DNA of 64,000 nucleotides, taken from assembly GCA_963824415.1 (NCBI GenBank), contig CAWGPM010000015.1, positions 186,001 to 250,000 of the forward strand, given 5' to 3'. Source of the stretch: JABDQA01 sp963824415. Lineage in GTDB: Bacteria; Desulfobacterota; Desulfobulbia; Desulfobulbales; Desulfocapsaceae. The notes under the pieces are model-generated. The model was not told the DNA's origin and did no database searches. It saw only the letters and a list, made by a program, of their open reading frames with translations. Shown here piece by piece: positions 27,594 through 37,151 of this stretch (positions within the stretch are counted from its first letter, which is position 1; every line of letters begins with the position of its first letter). Position numbers and translations under genes: made by a program.

Positions 27594-28339
27594 GCGCAAC
27601 CCTGCATATTATCGGCACTGGTCCCGGAGATCCTGAACTTCTGACCCTCAAGGCGATCAATCTTATTCGCAGCGCGCCGGTCATCGTTGCCCCGCGAGGT
27701 ACGAGAAATGGAACATCCACTGCTCTGGCGATTATCGGTGAGGTCGTTGCACTGTCTGACAAAACCCTGATAGAGCTCCATTTCCCCATGAAAAAGATCC
27801 CCATCGGCAGCGACCCCGATCCTGAGATCCTGGCTGCCTGGCGTCATGCCGCTCAAACGGTTCTCCACTATCTGGACCAGGGTCTCGAGGTCATCTTTCC
27901 AACCCTGGGTGATCCTGCAATTTATTCCACCGGCTACTACCTGTACGAAACAATTTGCGGCATACGAGAAGATGTCCGGGTGAAATTTGTTCCCGGTGTT
28001 TCGGCCATGAGCAGCTGTTCCGCCGCGCTTGCGACACCGATCTGCCTGGGCGACGAAATGGTCGCGGTCATTCCTGCCACCTTTTCCGATGAACGGCTGA
28101 GGGAAGTACTCGAACAGTTCGATACCATCGTCCTGATGAAGGTCCACCGGGTACTGGACCGCCTCGTCAAACTGCTCGACACCACCGATTTGCTCAACCG
28201 CGCCATCCTGGTGGAACGTGCCGGTACTGCAGGTGAACAGATCCTGGCGCTGCGTGACTCGCAGGGTCACCAACCGCACTATTACTCGACCATTATCATC
28301 AGAAAAAATCCCTGCAGCGTACGAACTTTGATCAACTGA
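27590..28339 (+). CDS. cbiL: Precorrin-2/cobalt-precorrin-2 C20-methyltransferase
   Basis: The 249-residue tetrapyrrole methylase opens with I-I-G-T-G-P-G-D-P-E-L-L-T-L-K-A, the family's SAM-binding G-x-G-x-G-D. It has the second motif G-D-P-A-I-Y-S-T near residue 105 and G-V-S-A-M-S near 140, as in CbiL/CobI. It methylates C20 of (cobalt-)precorrin-2 in corrin ring synthesis. It is the last gene of the riboswitch-controlled cluster, coupled to btuF by an ATGA overlap, so both uptake and synthesis are under one cobalamin switch. Cobalt-early versus cobalt-late use cannot be read from the sequence; anaerobes normally use the early-cobalt route. Confidence 0.93.
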   Translation: MSATLHIIGTGPGDPELLTLKAINLIRSAPVIVAPRGTRNGTSTALAIIGEVVALSDKTLIELHFPMKKIPIGSDPDPEILAAWRHAAQTVLHYLDQGLEVIFPTLGDPAIYSTGYYLYETICGIREDVRVKFVPGVSAMSSCSAALATPICLGDEMVAVIPATFSDERLREVLEQFDTIVLMKVHRVLDRLVKLLDTTDLLNRAILVERAGTAGEQILALRDSQGHQPHYYSTIIIRKNPCSVRTLIN

Positions 28340-28430
28340 GCAGTGCGATCGGCAGGACGCTGTCGCAAACCTTCCACCGAACCGCTGTTGAACTGAGCAT
28401 GCCTCGATTCAGCGATTCAGGTCCCTTTTT

Positions 28431-31295
28431 TCAATGCTGACTGACTGAGTCGTTTGAGCTGATCACCCCGACGGCACGGCGCTCATCACGAATATACGTC
28501 TGTGCCATCCGATTGATCTCCTCTGCCGACACAGAAGAAAAGTCAGAGATCAGACTGAGCGGCCAGATCAATTGTTCTTCATGTCTTGCGGAAAGCGAAA
28601 GTACCGAATGGAGCCAGTATCCGTTGGTCCTGAAACTGTCTTTCAGCGAGGTAGTTATCGGTTCCCTGGATCGGGCAAGCTCGGTCTCGTCAACCGGATC
28701 ATTGACCAGGGACTCGGCAATTTCCTCAATGACCTGCAGTACCTTCTCAAGCGCTGCCGCCTCCACGATTACCTCCGCGTAGACTGCTCCGTAGTCCGGG
28801 TAAATCCTGCTGGCCGTTGCATAGGCCGACGGCGAATAGCTGGTCCCAAGTTCTTCTCTTATGACCTGGCGCAGCCGATCCTCGAACACCGCTGCCAGCA
28901 CATGCAGACGCCTGGTCCGGCTGATGTCCCAATAATCATCGGTCAGCCAGCCTACCCGGATAAGGCCCTTGTCCACCGGTGCATCAACGCTGATATCGAG
29001 CCGCTCGCCAACCGGAAACAGTGCCTGAACAGATCCTGTCCCGGCAGCGCTGCCGGTCATGCTGCGCTCAGGCAGGCCGGCGAAATAAATTGCTGCCAAG
29101 CGCTGCACCTGTTCCGGGTCGAAATCGCCGACTATCGACAACTCGAGCGGCGCCCCTCTAAAATATGGGATTAGCCAGTCGACAATCTGCTGCAGCTCGA
29201 TGGTCTTTATCTGATCCCAGGATCCCATCCCGCTGCCTGGGATATCACCGGTGAAAAACGAATCGAGAAAAAGGTGCGCACTTCCCTCAACGCTGTGTTC
29301 GAGGTTGCCATACATGGACTCGAACTCCTTCATGGCCATACGGTAGGCATCTTCTCTGAACCCCGGATCCTGGATCAGGCTGTAAAACACCTGCAGCAGC
29401 AGCTCGATTTCGGCGCTGACGGTGCTGCCCTGCAGGGCGAACGATTCTTCACCCACCTCGAAACGGTAGTGCACAGAAGTGCCTGAAAGGGCCTCTGAAA
29501 GCTGAGATTTTCGAAGCGTACCGGTGCCTGAAGCGTTGATCACTGCAGCGCTCACCATATCGATACCTTTCTGCGGCTGTGATTTACGGCCCGAACCAAA
29601 ATGCAGGGCCGCCATCACCTGATTGTTTTTGAAATCTGTTTTTTTCAGGTTCAGGATAAAGCCATTGGCATATTCAAAGCGCAGCGCAGAAATATCATCG
29701 AAACTGCGTTGGCTTATCGGGGCTATGGGTTGTTCAGCCCTTGACAGATAGGGAAAGGCGACCTGCTGTTCATCCACAAACGGTGCGGGGGGCGACTGAG
29801 CCAGTCCGAGATAATAGTTCTTCAGGGCCTGCTGCGGCTCAGCAGCGTCGACCACCGCATCGCCGACCAGTTGGATCAGCCTGGTCTCATTGGACCAGGC
29901 CTGCTTGATTACCCGGTTGATATCCTCTGCACCAGTTGCCGAAATGATAGGCTCAAAGAGTTCTGATTTCTGGACAGGAGATAGAAACACCCGATTTTCA
30001 TTGAGGGTACTCACAATCTGAGAGGCCAGGCGCAGGGAGTCTCTTGTTTCAGCGCCAAGTACGCCTTGTTCGAGATCAGCGAGCAGTTCCTGCCTGACCC
30101 GGGCGACCTCCCGCTCACTTACCCCGAAAGCGATGATCTGCCCAAGCGATTGCTGCATCGCAGCCAGGGTCTCGCGCCACTGCTCTTGCGTGGTTCTGGC
30201 CCGTATGCCTGAGAGGCGATACCGATCCAGCATAATCGAATCGTAATAGCTGGCCGAGGAAAACACCGTATCACCATCTTCTTCGAGTCTGCTGAGCCGA
30301 TGATTGACGATCATCGCGGCCAGGTAGCGGTGAATCTGTTCTGTCTGCACCTGCAGGGAGTCGTTTACCGGCTCTTTGTTGCTGATGGTTTCAATAAAAA
30401 CCTCCGTCGATCCCAAGGCCGGTTCGTGATAATAAAACCCCTCGATACCCCGCGACACAACCCGGCCGTAATCCGGGCAGACGGCTCCCTCAGAATGTTT
30501 TAACATACCGAAATGTTTTACGATCAGCTCACGGGCAGCATCGATATCAAAATCTCCGACCACGCTCAGGATCATATTGTCTGGTCTGTACCAATGCTCA
30601 TAAAACGCCTTCAGCTCGGCTCTACCCGCATTTTTCAGAACCTGTTCGGTACCGATCGGCTGTCTCTGTGGCAGAGCGGTCCCGTCCAGGACGAAGGCAG
30701 TGCGAGCCAGATGACTGCGATAATTTACCGAATCTCTAGCCGTTTTTTCAGCCAGAATGACGCCCCGCTCGCGCTCGATTTCCTCTTCGAGCAGCAGCGC
30801 GCCGCCGGCATAGTCGCTCATCACCAGCAAGCCCTGATCCAACTCTTCGGCTGAGCCTCCCGGCAGGATGATCTTGTACACCGTGTCGGTATAAGTGGTA
30901 TAGGCGTTGGTATCGCCGCCAAAGCTCATACCGATCGACTGAAAATATTCAACCAACTCGCCTGGCTTGAAATGGGTTGAACCGTTGAAAACCATATGTT
31001 CAAGAAAATGTGCCAGTCCACGCTGGGAATCCTCTTCATGCAGGGAGCCGGCCTCCACGTTGAGCAGAACCGCAACCCGGTTCTGGGGCACGTGGTTCGT
31101 TTTAAGAACAAATCGAAAACCATTTGCCAGCCGCCCAAAATGTAGACTGGGATCGGGTTTCAGCTCACTTGCTTCATGGGGCCATTTGGTCGAGAAACAA
31201 TCCGCTGCCTGATCGACTGCTTGGCATGACTGCGGTTCGGAGACTAAGAAGATGCTGATTAGAATTAAAACAAAAAATGATGATAAAAATTTCAT
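28431..31295 (-). CDS. M16-family zinc metalloprotease (PqqL/insulinase-like), exported
   Basis: The 954-residue protein has an N-terminal signal peptide (about residues 1-27, ending C-Q-A-V). The inverted zinc motif H-F-L-E-H lies near residue 92 in A-H-F-L-E-H-M-V-F-N-G, with a further zinc-ligand glutamate in the R-G-V-I-L-A-E-K segment near 175. The second half is the inactive M16-like partner domain, giving a single-chain clam-shell peptidase of the PqqL or pitrilysin size class. It should act on small unfolded peptides in the periplasm. It is convergent with the cobalamin cluster and divergent from the methyltransferase gene, so probably monocistronic. Confidence 0.93.
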   Translation of the reverse strand: MKFLSSFFVLILISIFLVSEPQSCQAVDQAADCFSTKWPHEASELKPDPSLHFGRLANGFRFVLKTNHVPQNRVAVLLNVEAGSLHEEDSQRGLAHFLEHMVFNGSTHFKPGELVEYFQSIGMSFGGDTNAYTTYTDTVYKIILPGGSAEELDQGLLVMSDYAGGALLLEEEIERERGVILAEKTARDSVNYRSHLARTAFVLDGTALPQRQPIGTEQVLKNAGRAELKAFYEHWYRPDNMILSVVGDFDIDAARELIVKHFGMLKHSEGAVCPDYGRVVSRGIEGFYYHEPALGSTEVFIETISNKEPVNDSLQVQTEQIHRYLAAMIVNHRLSRLEEDGDTVFSSASYYDSIMLDRYRLSGIRARTTQEQWRETLAAMQQSLGQIIAFGVSEREVARVRQELLADLEQGVLGAETRDSLRLASQIVSTLNENRVFLSPVQKSELFEPIISATGAEDINRVIKQAWSNETRLIQLVGDAVVDAAEPQQALKNYYLGLAQSPPAPFVDEQQVAFPYLSRAEQPIAPISQRSFDDISALRFEYANGFILNLKKTDFKNNQVMAALHFGSGRKSQPQKGIDMVSAAVINASGTGTLRKSQLSEALSGTSVHYRFEVGEESFALQGSTVSAEIELLLQVFYSLIQDPGFREDAYRMAMKEFESMYGNLEHSVEGSAHLFLDSFFTGDIPGSGMGSWDQIKTIELQQIVDWLIPYFRGAPLELSIVGDFDPEQVQRLAAIYFAGLPERSMTGSAAGTGSVQALFPVGERLDISVDAPVDKGLIRVGWLTDDYWDISRTRRLHVLAAVFEDRLRQVIREELGTSYSPSAYATASRIYPDYGAVYAEVIVEAAALEKVLQVIEEIAESLVNDPVDETELARSREPITTSLKDSFRTNGYWLHSVLSLSARHEEQLIWPLSLISDFSSVSAEEINRMAQTYIRDERRAVGVISSNDSVSQH

Positions 31296-31578
31296 AGCCG
31301 TGGGATATGCATATCGAAGCGTACTCGATGCCGCTTACTTTTATCCCTGATATGGTATGACCGCACCTCCAGAAAACAAGCCCGGGTGTTGTTCCAGCCC
31401 GCTTTTATACGACATATCTGCACCGCGCAGCTTTCGTCGCTGCGGTGTCGATTGTTTTTTCCCGGTGAATCGAGGTATAGTGTAAGCTCGATAATTGTCT
31501 GGAATATCTCCGGGAGTTGCCACACGATGGATACTCCGGCTCAAAACCGCCAGCGCAGACCAGTGGTGCTGTAATATT

Positions 31579-32283
31579 ATGAACATCGACGAATACCAGG
31601 GCACGGCTTCGTTCTACAATCGCTATATCTCACCTTTTCTAAAGCAGATGCGTGAAGATATCCGCACCTTCATTTATCATCGGCGTTATACACGGATTAT
31701 CGACATCTGCTGCGGTACCGGTGATCAGCTGCAAATGCTCGAAGGGCCGGACATGGAACTGGTCGGGGTGGACAACTCCATCTCGATGCTTGAGCAGGCC
31801 CGGCGCAACTGTTCCGCAGATGTTCAACTCCATCTGCTCGATGCCGAACAGCACCGCTTTTCCGCGGGTGAGTTCGATTGTGCAATTATCTCGTTCGGCC
31901 TGCATGAAAAGCATCCAGCCAGCCGCAAAACCATTTTCGACAACACCAGAAGACTCCTTCGGCAGGGCGGAGCCTATATCATTGCTGATTACAGCGGCGC
32001 TGCCTCAGGTCTGGGAGGCTCCTTGGTTGCCGGTTTCCTGGTCCCGGTCATTGAGCGCTGCGCGGGAAAAGTCCATTACCAGCATTATCTGAGCTGGAGC
32101 GAGCAGGGAGGCCTGGAAGGTTTTCTCGGACGCAGAAACGAGGCAGCCGATATTATCTCACGGCCGTTTGGTGGCGCGGTTACCTGCTGTGCAATCACCA
32201 TCGATGACGAGGCCCGGACCTACAACAAACAGATTGCGCTGTTGAACAAGACGTTTGGAGTCGAAACTTTGGCGAGAAATTAA
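31579..32283 (+). CDS. Class I SAM-dependent methyltransferase
   Basis: The product from ATG 31579 has 234 residues. Motif I is I-I-D-I-C-C-G-T-G-D near residue 40; the acidic residue of motif II is in V-G-V-D-N-S near 63. It then has F-D-C-A-I-I-S-F and the R-L-L-R-Q-G-G segment, together resembling UbiE/MenG-type methyltransferases of Methyltransf_11. The frame continues 28 codons upstream without a good start. The C-terminal third is not typical of UbiE. The SDR gene follows after 5 bp, so the two are probably cotranscribed. The substrate is unknown. Confidence 0.85.
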   Translation: MNIDEYQGTASFYNRYISPFLKQMREDIRTFIYHRRYTRIIDICCGTGDQLQMLEGPDMELVGVDNSISMLEQARRNCSADVQLHLLDAEQHRFSAGEFDCAIISFGLHEKHPASRKTIFDNTRRLLRQGGAYIIADYSGAASGLGGSLVAGFLVPVIERCAGKVHYQHYLSWSEQGGLEGFLGRRNEAADIISRPFGGAVTCCAITIDDEARTYNKQIALLNKTFGVETLARN

Positions 32284-32288
32284 TTACC

Positions 32289-33122
32289 ATGGAGCTAGCC
32301 AACCAGGTGGTCCTGATTCCCGGAGCCAGCCGGCCCGTCGGTCGTGCCATCGCGCGCTATTTCGGCAGTCGGGGCGCAGCACTGATACTGCCCTGCTTCG
32401 ACGACTGGCCCGAGTCCAATGAGGAGATGGCCGAGGAATTCGATAAGGCCGGTTATGACTGCCTGATCGGTTCCTGCGATCTGACCAGTCCGGAACAGAC
32501 GGCGGATCTGCTTGAGCGTGCAGCACGAAGATTTGGTGTCCTGCATCACCTGGTCAACAATATCGAACGGGGCGGCATGCCCGTCGTGCATGGAGCATAT
32601 GATCATCAGGTAAACCGCTGCCAATGGGAACTCGAGCTTAGCACGACCCTGAAAGCAAAATGGAACCTCTATGAACAATGCCGGGATCTGCTGCTTAAAA
32701 GCGGTTCCGGCAGTGTCACAAACATCTCCTCCATAGCCTCGCTGGTCGGCCGTGCAGGACCGGCAGCACCACTCTTCAGTGACGGCTACAGTGCAGCAAA
32801 CAGCGGCATCGCAAATCTCACCAGGCAATGGGCCAGAGAAGCGGCCCCCGCTATCCGGGTCAATGAGGTCATGCTCGGCCTGATCGATGCCAGGCATGGG
32901 AAAGGCACCAGAGGCTGGTCTCTGCTGAGCGACGAGCAACGCCGCGCACTGCTCGAGCACACCCTCGCCGGCCGCACCGGCACGGTGGAAGAAGTTGCGG
33001 AACTGGTCTATTTTATTGCGGTAAGAGCCAGCTATATGACCGGCTCCACGATCGTCCTCGATGGCGGCTACCTGCTCGGAGCAGACCGCGTACCACCCAT
33101 AAGCCCCGGTGTACTTGGGTAA
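32289..33122 (+). CDS. SDR-family oxidoreductase-like protein with altered active site
   Basis: The 277-residue protein has a Rossmann fold with G-A-S-R-P-V-G-R at residues 12-19, an N-N-I-E motif near 90, a serine in S-S-I-A-S near 143, and the C-terminal M-T-G-S-T-I-V-L-D-G-G segment, all as in classical SDRs. The catalytic Y-x-x-x-K is replaced by Y-S-A-A-N, so the lysine essential for proton transfer is missing. Some SDR relatives that work as regulators or with altered chemistry show such losses. It is coupled to the preceding methyltransferase gene. Function unknown. Confidence 0.85.
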   Translation: MELANQVVLIPGASRPVGRAIARYFGSRGAALILPCFDDWPESNEEMAEEFDKAGYDCLIGSCDLTSPEQTADLLERAARRFGVLHHLVNNIERGGMPVVHGAYDHQVNRCQWELELSTTLKAKWNLYEQCRDLLLKSGSGSVTNISSIASLVGRAGPAAPLFSDGYSAANSGIANLTRQWAREAAPAIRVNEVMLGLIDARHGKGTRGWSLLSDEQRRALLEHTLAGRTGTVEEVAELVYFIAVRASYMTGSTIVLDGGYLLGADRVPPISPGVLG

Positions 33123-33162
33123 TCATGTCTGCTGCCTGATTCTGACTGCCAAACGTTTCCAG

Positions 33163-33861
33163 TCAGATCCGGGCAAGCGCTAAACCTGCCTCGGCGGCCA
33201 CCTCACTGTCCTGGAAGACGCCCTGATCGTAGTATCTGAATGGCGCCTGATCAGCTGAAGCGAGGCTGAGCTGGGCTCGGAACCGGGCCAGGCGCAGGTT
33301 GCCGGCCAGGCGGCAGACCAGCCCTCTCACCTGGCTGTCGGGTGAATCAAAATAGATACTCAGATTATCGCCGATATTTTTTTCCAGAAGCAATTCGCGA
33401 TAGCGGGGGGCAACCCGGCCCAATCCCCATAACACACCTTGCTGCAGCAATTCCAGTTCAAGAAAGTTTCCATCCTGAAACTGTTCGGGACCATCATCGA
33501 CGGTGTAGGAAACGAGCATATGAATATATTCCTCAGCCAGCGTCTGGTGATGATACATCACCTCAGCCATCGCCTCGGGCACTCCCCAGCCGATGCCGCC
33601 TGATTCGTCATTGAGCATCCATAAGCAGCGGCGCATCACGGTGCGGGCCTTCTCCAGGTCGCGTTCTGCAATTTCCGCAACAACCAGCCCAAATCCGCTG
33701 ACCGCATGCCAGCGCACTGGTTCGTCCGCATGGCAGAGGCAGGTGAACAAGGAATTGAGCAGGCCGGTCTCGGGAAATTGGAACAATTTCTGCTCGATTA
33801 CAGCAAGGTTCTGTTCTTTAAGCAGTTTTATTATCGCCCGCTTTATCGCTGTCCTGGACAT
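33163..33861 (-). CDS. HEAT-repeat-like protein (DVU0298 type)
   Basis: The 232-residue protein is alpha-helical, with repeated helix pairs resembling HEAT repeats. It carries the segment M-L-N-D-E-S-G-G-I-G-W-G-V-P-E-A-M-x-E near residue 85, which I associate with DVU0298-type conserved proteins of sulfate reducers. No catalytic motif or signal peptide is seen. A scaffolding or adaptor role is the usual expectation for such repeats but is not shown here. The gene is convergent with the SDR gene and lies 72 bp downstream of a cyclic-nucleotide-binding-domain gene on the same strand. No strong ribosome site precedes ATG 33861. Confidence 0.7.
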   Translation of the reverse strand: MSRTAIKRAIIKLLKEQNLAVIEQKLFQFPETGLLNSLFTCLCHADEPVRWHAVSGFGLVVAEIAERDLEKARTVMRRCLWMLNDESGGIGWGVPEAMAEVMYHHQTLAEEYIHMLVSYTVDDGPEQFQDGNFLELELLQQGVLWGLGRVAPRYRELLLEKNIGDNLSIYFDSPDSQVRGLVCRLAGNLRLARFRAQLSLASADQAPFRYYDQGVFQDSEVAAEAGLALARI

Positions 33862-33933
33862 CTGTTGCCGATTTGCAGAGCGCTGGATAGATAATCAGAA
33901 AAAAAATACGGCTAAGCAAGGGTGCGCCTGCTC

Positions 33934-35013
33934 TTAGTGCCTCAGGTCGTCGAGCCGTTTCATGCCTTCCATCAGCATGCCCATGAAACCGCCGATGGGT
34001 TTGAGTTTTTTCTCGGCAGCGGAAAGACCCTGGACAAATTTAAACCGGCCCTGCTGCAGGGCGAGAAAATCGTAGAACCCTTCGATGCCCTTTTTGAGAC
34101 CCAGGCTGACCTTGACCACATCTCCCTCGTTGAACAGAATTTTTCCGCTTATATATTCCGCCTCAACCTCGAGATAGCCGGTCTTCTGATTGCTGTTGAT
34201 CATCTGGGAGATTTCCACCGGAGAAATGTCGGAAAGCTGTCCGACCATGCCTGAACTGAGCTCTTCGGCACGTTTTTCGTTAAGTTGGGTAATGCGATCA
34301 ACAAAGACTTTGTATAAAAAGGACTGCAAAGCCGGATAACGGATCAGAACGTGTCTGAAATTCTTCTTGTTGAGCGTGGCAATCACGCACGGTTCAACCG
34401 CCTGTATAGTACTGGTCATTCGCTCTCCGGATAAGAGGCTGAGCTCACCAAAGACATCGCCGACCCCCATCTCGGCAAGGACCACGCCGTCATCATCGAG
34501 TACTTCCACCTTACCGGATACGATTACGTAGAGACGGTTGCCGACCTCTCCTCTATGAGAAATGAAGTATCCCCAGTCGTAGTGCTGGAATTCGAGCAAA
34601 GTACCCAGATCAAGCAGGTCGTCGTCAGATAGCGATGAAAAGAGATTGATGTCCCTGAGCACATCGATGTGCTGGATGACCTCTTTCAGTTTTTCTTTGC
34701 GCTCAGCGGCCGCCAGCATCTTCATCTGCTGGGTTGAATAATTTTTTGCTTTTTTGTATTCGAATTTAATGACACCGCCGCAGCCGCTGCATTGAAAATC
34801 GTTTTTTTCACCAAGGCCGTGGGTCTTCTTTTCAAGAATCGCCTCTTCCGAGATTAAACCGATAATGTCCTCCGCGAGAATCAGGCAGACCGGCTTGCCG
34901 GTGGGGATTTTCAGCGCGTTTTCATTGATCTCCAACTCTTCCTTGGTGTTGTATAGCGGACAATGATGTTCATCCGTGATGATGAATATGGCGTTTTTAA
35001 AAACCTTTGACAT
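33934..35013 (-). CDS. Cyclic-nucleotide-binding domain protein with DUF4388 (PATAN)-like C-terminus
   Basis: The 359-residue protein has three parts. Residues 1-95 are an uncharacterised N-terminal region ending in a C-S-G-C-G-G knuckle. Residues 120-240 form a cyclic-nucleotide-binding domain with cassette F-G-E-L-S-L-L-S-G-E-R-M-T-S, which keeps the arginine but not the usual proline. Residues 255-340 resemble DUF4388/PATAN, a protein-interaction module common in signalling proteins of deltaproteobacteria. No DNA-binding or output enzyme domain is present, so it may act as an adaptor. It is probably cotranscribed with the HEAT-like gene downstream. Confidence 0.82.
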   Translation of the reverse strand: MSKVFKNAIFIITDEHHCPLYNTKEELEINENALKIPTGKPVCLILAEDIIGLISEEAILEKKTHGLGEKNDFQCSGCGGVIKFEYKKAKNYSTQQMKMLAAAERKEKLKEVIQHIDVLRDINLFSSLSDDDLLDLGTLLEFQHYDWGYFISHRGEVGNRLYVIVSGKVEVLDDDGVVLAEMGVGDVFGELSLLSGERMTSTIQAVEPCVIATLNKKNFRHVLIRYPALQSFLYKVFVDRITQLNEKRAEELSSGMVGQLSDISPVEISQMINSNQKTGYLEVEAEYISGKILFNEGDVVKVSLGLKKGIEGFYDFLALQQGRFKFVQGLSAAEKKLKPIGGFMGMLMEGMKRLDDLRH

Positions 35014-35147
35014 GGGTATATTTTTTCTCTGTGATATGGATATTTCTTCAGAAGCCCTATTGCAGGCTTACTCAACCCGAAGCAGGATATATTATTTCAG
35101 GTACGTTTGCAGTTCAATGAACCTGGAGCGTTTGCCTTCGCCAAGGC

Positions 35148-35480
35148 TCAATCGGAGCGCCCGAACAACAGGTAGATCACTATGCCGAGTATAGCAGCCC
35201 CGCCAAACAGCACCGGCAGAACTTTGTTCACCTGCAGTTTCTCGCCTACAACCAGGGTCTGCATGTATTCCGTCCCCGACACCCACCAGACGGCGATAAA
35301 AATGGCAACAAAAGCCATATCCCGCCATCTTTGCTTGTAAAGCAGATAAATGACGAACGGTACGAACGGGACCAGGAACCAGGGGTTGGTGAACAGGCCG
35401 ATGAAGTCGACCTCGGTTACCTGCTCAGGCACTTTGGTGGATTCGACAAAGGCCCAGAATTTCGTCCAGTATTCCATCAT
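35148..35480 (-). CDS. Small three-helix membrane protein, unknown function
   Basis: The 110-residue product has three likely membrane helices (about residues 30-46, 55-72 and 85-105) and ends in a short basic-acidic tail. An AGGAG lies about 10 bp before ATG 35480. I do not recognise the family. It lies upstream of the cyclic-nucleotide-binding-domain gene on the same strand with a gap of 134 bp, so cotranscription is possible but not shown. Confidence 0.65.
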   Translation of the reverse strand: MMEYWTKFWAFVESTKVPEQVTEVDFIGLFTNPWFLVPFVPFVIYLLYKQRWRDMAFVAIFIAVWWVSGTEYMQTLVVGEKLQVNKVLPVLFGGAAILGIVIYLLFGRSD

Positions 35481-35877
35481 GGCTCGCTCACTCCTTTACT
35501 GAATTACCGTATACGTTTCTGTGTAACACCTCGTTGAACTTCAACTGAGGCGTCGTGCAGCGTATCCGCTATGTTGGGAGCTTTTCCAGGTAGCGGGGTA
35601 CGATTTCAATCAACAAACTGAAATTGCACGTTTTCTATCTACCACTCATATCATCTGGGCCAAAAAATCACAAGTAATCCTGTAAACATCCACCGTATTT
35701 GCCCTGGCTGCAACTATCTAAAGACATTCAATACCGGTTTACTTCCTGCACCGCTGTAGTATTGTTGCGTTTTGCACGATGATGCATTGCCCCAGGCATC
35801 ATCTCATCCCGCTCTGCCCCTGACTCGGTTTTGCGGATTTGGCCGGTTTCAATATGCTGGCTTACGATAACAAATCG
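35481..35877. other. Intergenic region between divergent membrane-protein genes
   Basis: This stretch of about 400 bp contains no open frame worth calling. It holds two short hairpins: CCTC/GAGG around TTGAACTTCAA near 35530-35550, and GATGATGC/GCATCATC (35778-35785, 35796-35803) about 75 bp before the MFS gene. Neither has a T-run. Promoters for both flanking genes are expected here. Confidence 0.4.
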
Positions 35878-37044
35878 ATGAAACAACCCCGACCACCCTA
35901 TAGCCTGAACCCGATGTACGGCTATCTCCTGCTTCTGACCGTCTGCGCCACCGCGGGGCTGCATGTCTGGCGCACCCTGTTCGACAATTTCGCGGTGCAT
36001 GTGGTTAACCTCAACGGTTCCCATATCGGTGTTTTGCAATCGGTGCGGGAAATCCCCGGTTTTCTGGCGCTACTGGTGGTGTATGCATTGCTGATCATCC
36101 AGGAGCATCGGCTGTCGGCGCTTTCCGTTCTGCTGCTGGGTATCGGCGTGGCATTGACCGGCATGCTGCCCAGTTTCTACGGGCTGATCTTTACCACGCT
36201 GATCATGAGTTTTGGTTTTCATTATTTCGAGACTACCAACCAGTCACTGACCCTTCAGTATTTCGATAAAATCACCGCTCCGCTGGTCTTCGGTAAACTG
36301 CGCAGCTACGCCGCCGGCACCAATGTGGCCTGCGGTCTCACTATCATCGCGCTGGCCCCGCATCTGGACTACCGCCAGCTCTATCTGCTGTTCGGCCTGC
36401 TGATCGTCGGGGCTGCTCTCTGGGCCTTCACCAGAAATCCGGTGGACACGACCCTGCCGCCCCAGCACAAGGAAATGATCATCAGAAAACGCTACTGGCT
36501 CTATTACAGCCTGACCTTCATGGCCGGAGCCCGGCGACAGATTTTCATCGCCTTCGCGGTGTTTCTGCTGGTGAAAAAATTTGATTTTTCAGTCCCGGAA
36601 ATAGCCGCACTCTTTTTGCTGAACAATGTGATCAATTTCTTCCTGAGTCCCTATATCGGCAAATGGATTGTACGCTTTGGCGAACACAAAGTACTCACCG
36701 CAGAATACTTTTCACTGATCATCGTCTTCATCGCTTACGGACTCGTCGAATCGAAGTACGTAGCGATGTTTCTTTATATCGCCGATCACATTTTCTTTAA
36801 TTTTGCGATCGGGATACGAACCTTTTTCCAGAAGATTTCCAATCCGATGGATATCGCGCCAAGCATGGCGGTCGGTTTCACTATCAACCACATTGCTGCT
36901 GTCTTTCTACCCGTACTCGGTGGCCTGCTCTGGCTGGTCGATTATCGACTGGTATTTTTTTCAGGGGCGGCGCTCAGTTTCATTTCTCTGCTTCTGGTGC
37001 AGATCATTCCTTCTCAACTCAGAAAAAGCCAGGTTCAAAGCTAA
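35878..37044 (+). CDS. Major facilitator superfamily transporter
   Basis: The 388-residue protein (from ATG 35878; ATG 35854 and TTG 35839 would add 8 or 13 residues) has about twelve membrane segments in two halves separated by a hydrophilic loop with K-R-Y-W-L-Y-Y near residue 200. The family assignment is from hydropathy and the G-x-L-x-S-x-R-E-I-P segment after the second helix. The substrate is unknown. It is not part of an obvious operon; the aroK-like cluster follows after about 110 bp. Confidence 0.82.
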   Translation: MKQPRPPYSLNPMYGYLLLLTVCATAGLHVWRTLFDNFAVHVVNLNGSHIGVLQSVREIPGFLALLVVYALLIIQEHRLSALSVLLLGIGVALTGMLPSFYGLIFTTLIMSFGFHYFETTNQSLTLQYFDKITAPLVFGKLRSYAAGTNVACGLTIIALAPHLDYRQLYLLFGLLIVGAALWAFTRNPVDTTLPPQHKEMIIRKRYWLYYSLTFMAGARRQIFIAFAVFLLVKKFDFSVPEIAALFLLNNVINFFLSPYIGKWIVRFGEHKVLTAEYFSLIIVFIAYGLVESKYVAMFLYIADHIFFNFAIGIRTFFQKISNPMDIAPSMAVGFTINHIAAVFLPVLGGLLWLVDYRLVFFSGAALSFISLLLVQIIPSQLRKSQVQS

Positions 37045-37151
37045 TTCATAGCCGCTGCATCAAATTCAAAAATTACTGGATTGCCTCGCAATCCCGCCAT
37101 ACTGTCTTACTGTTTTTGTTTCTTGACATCAAATAAAGACAAAAACCAATT

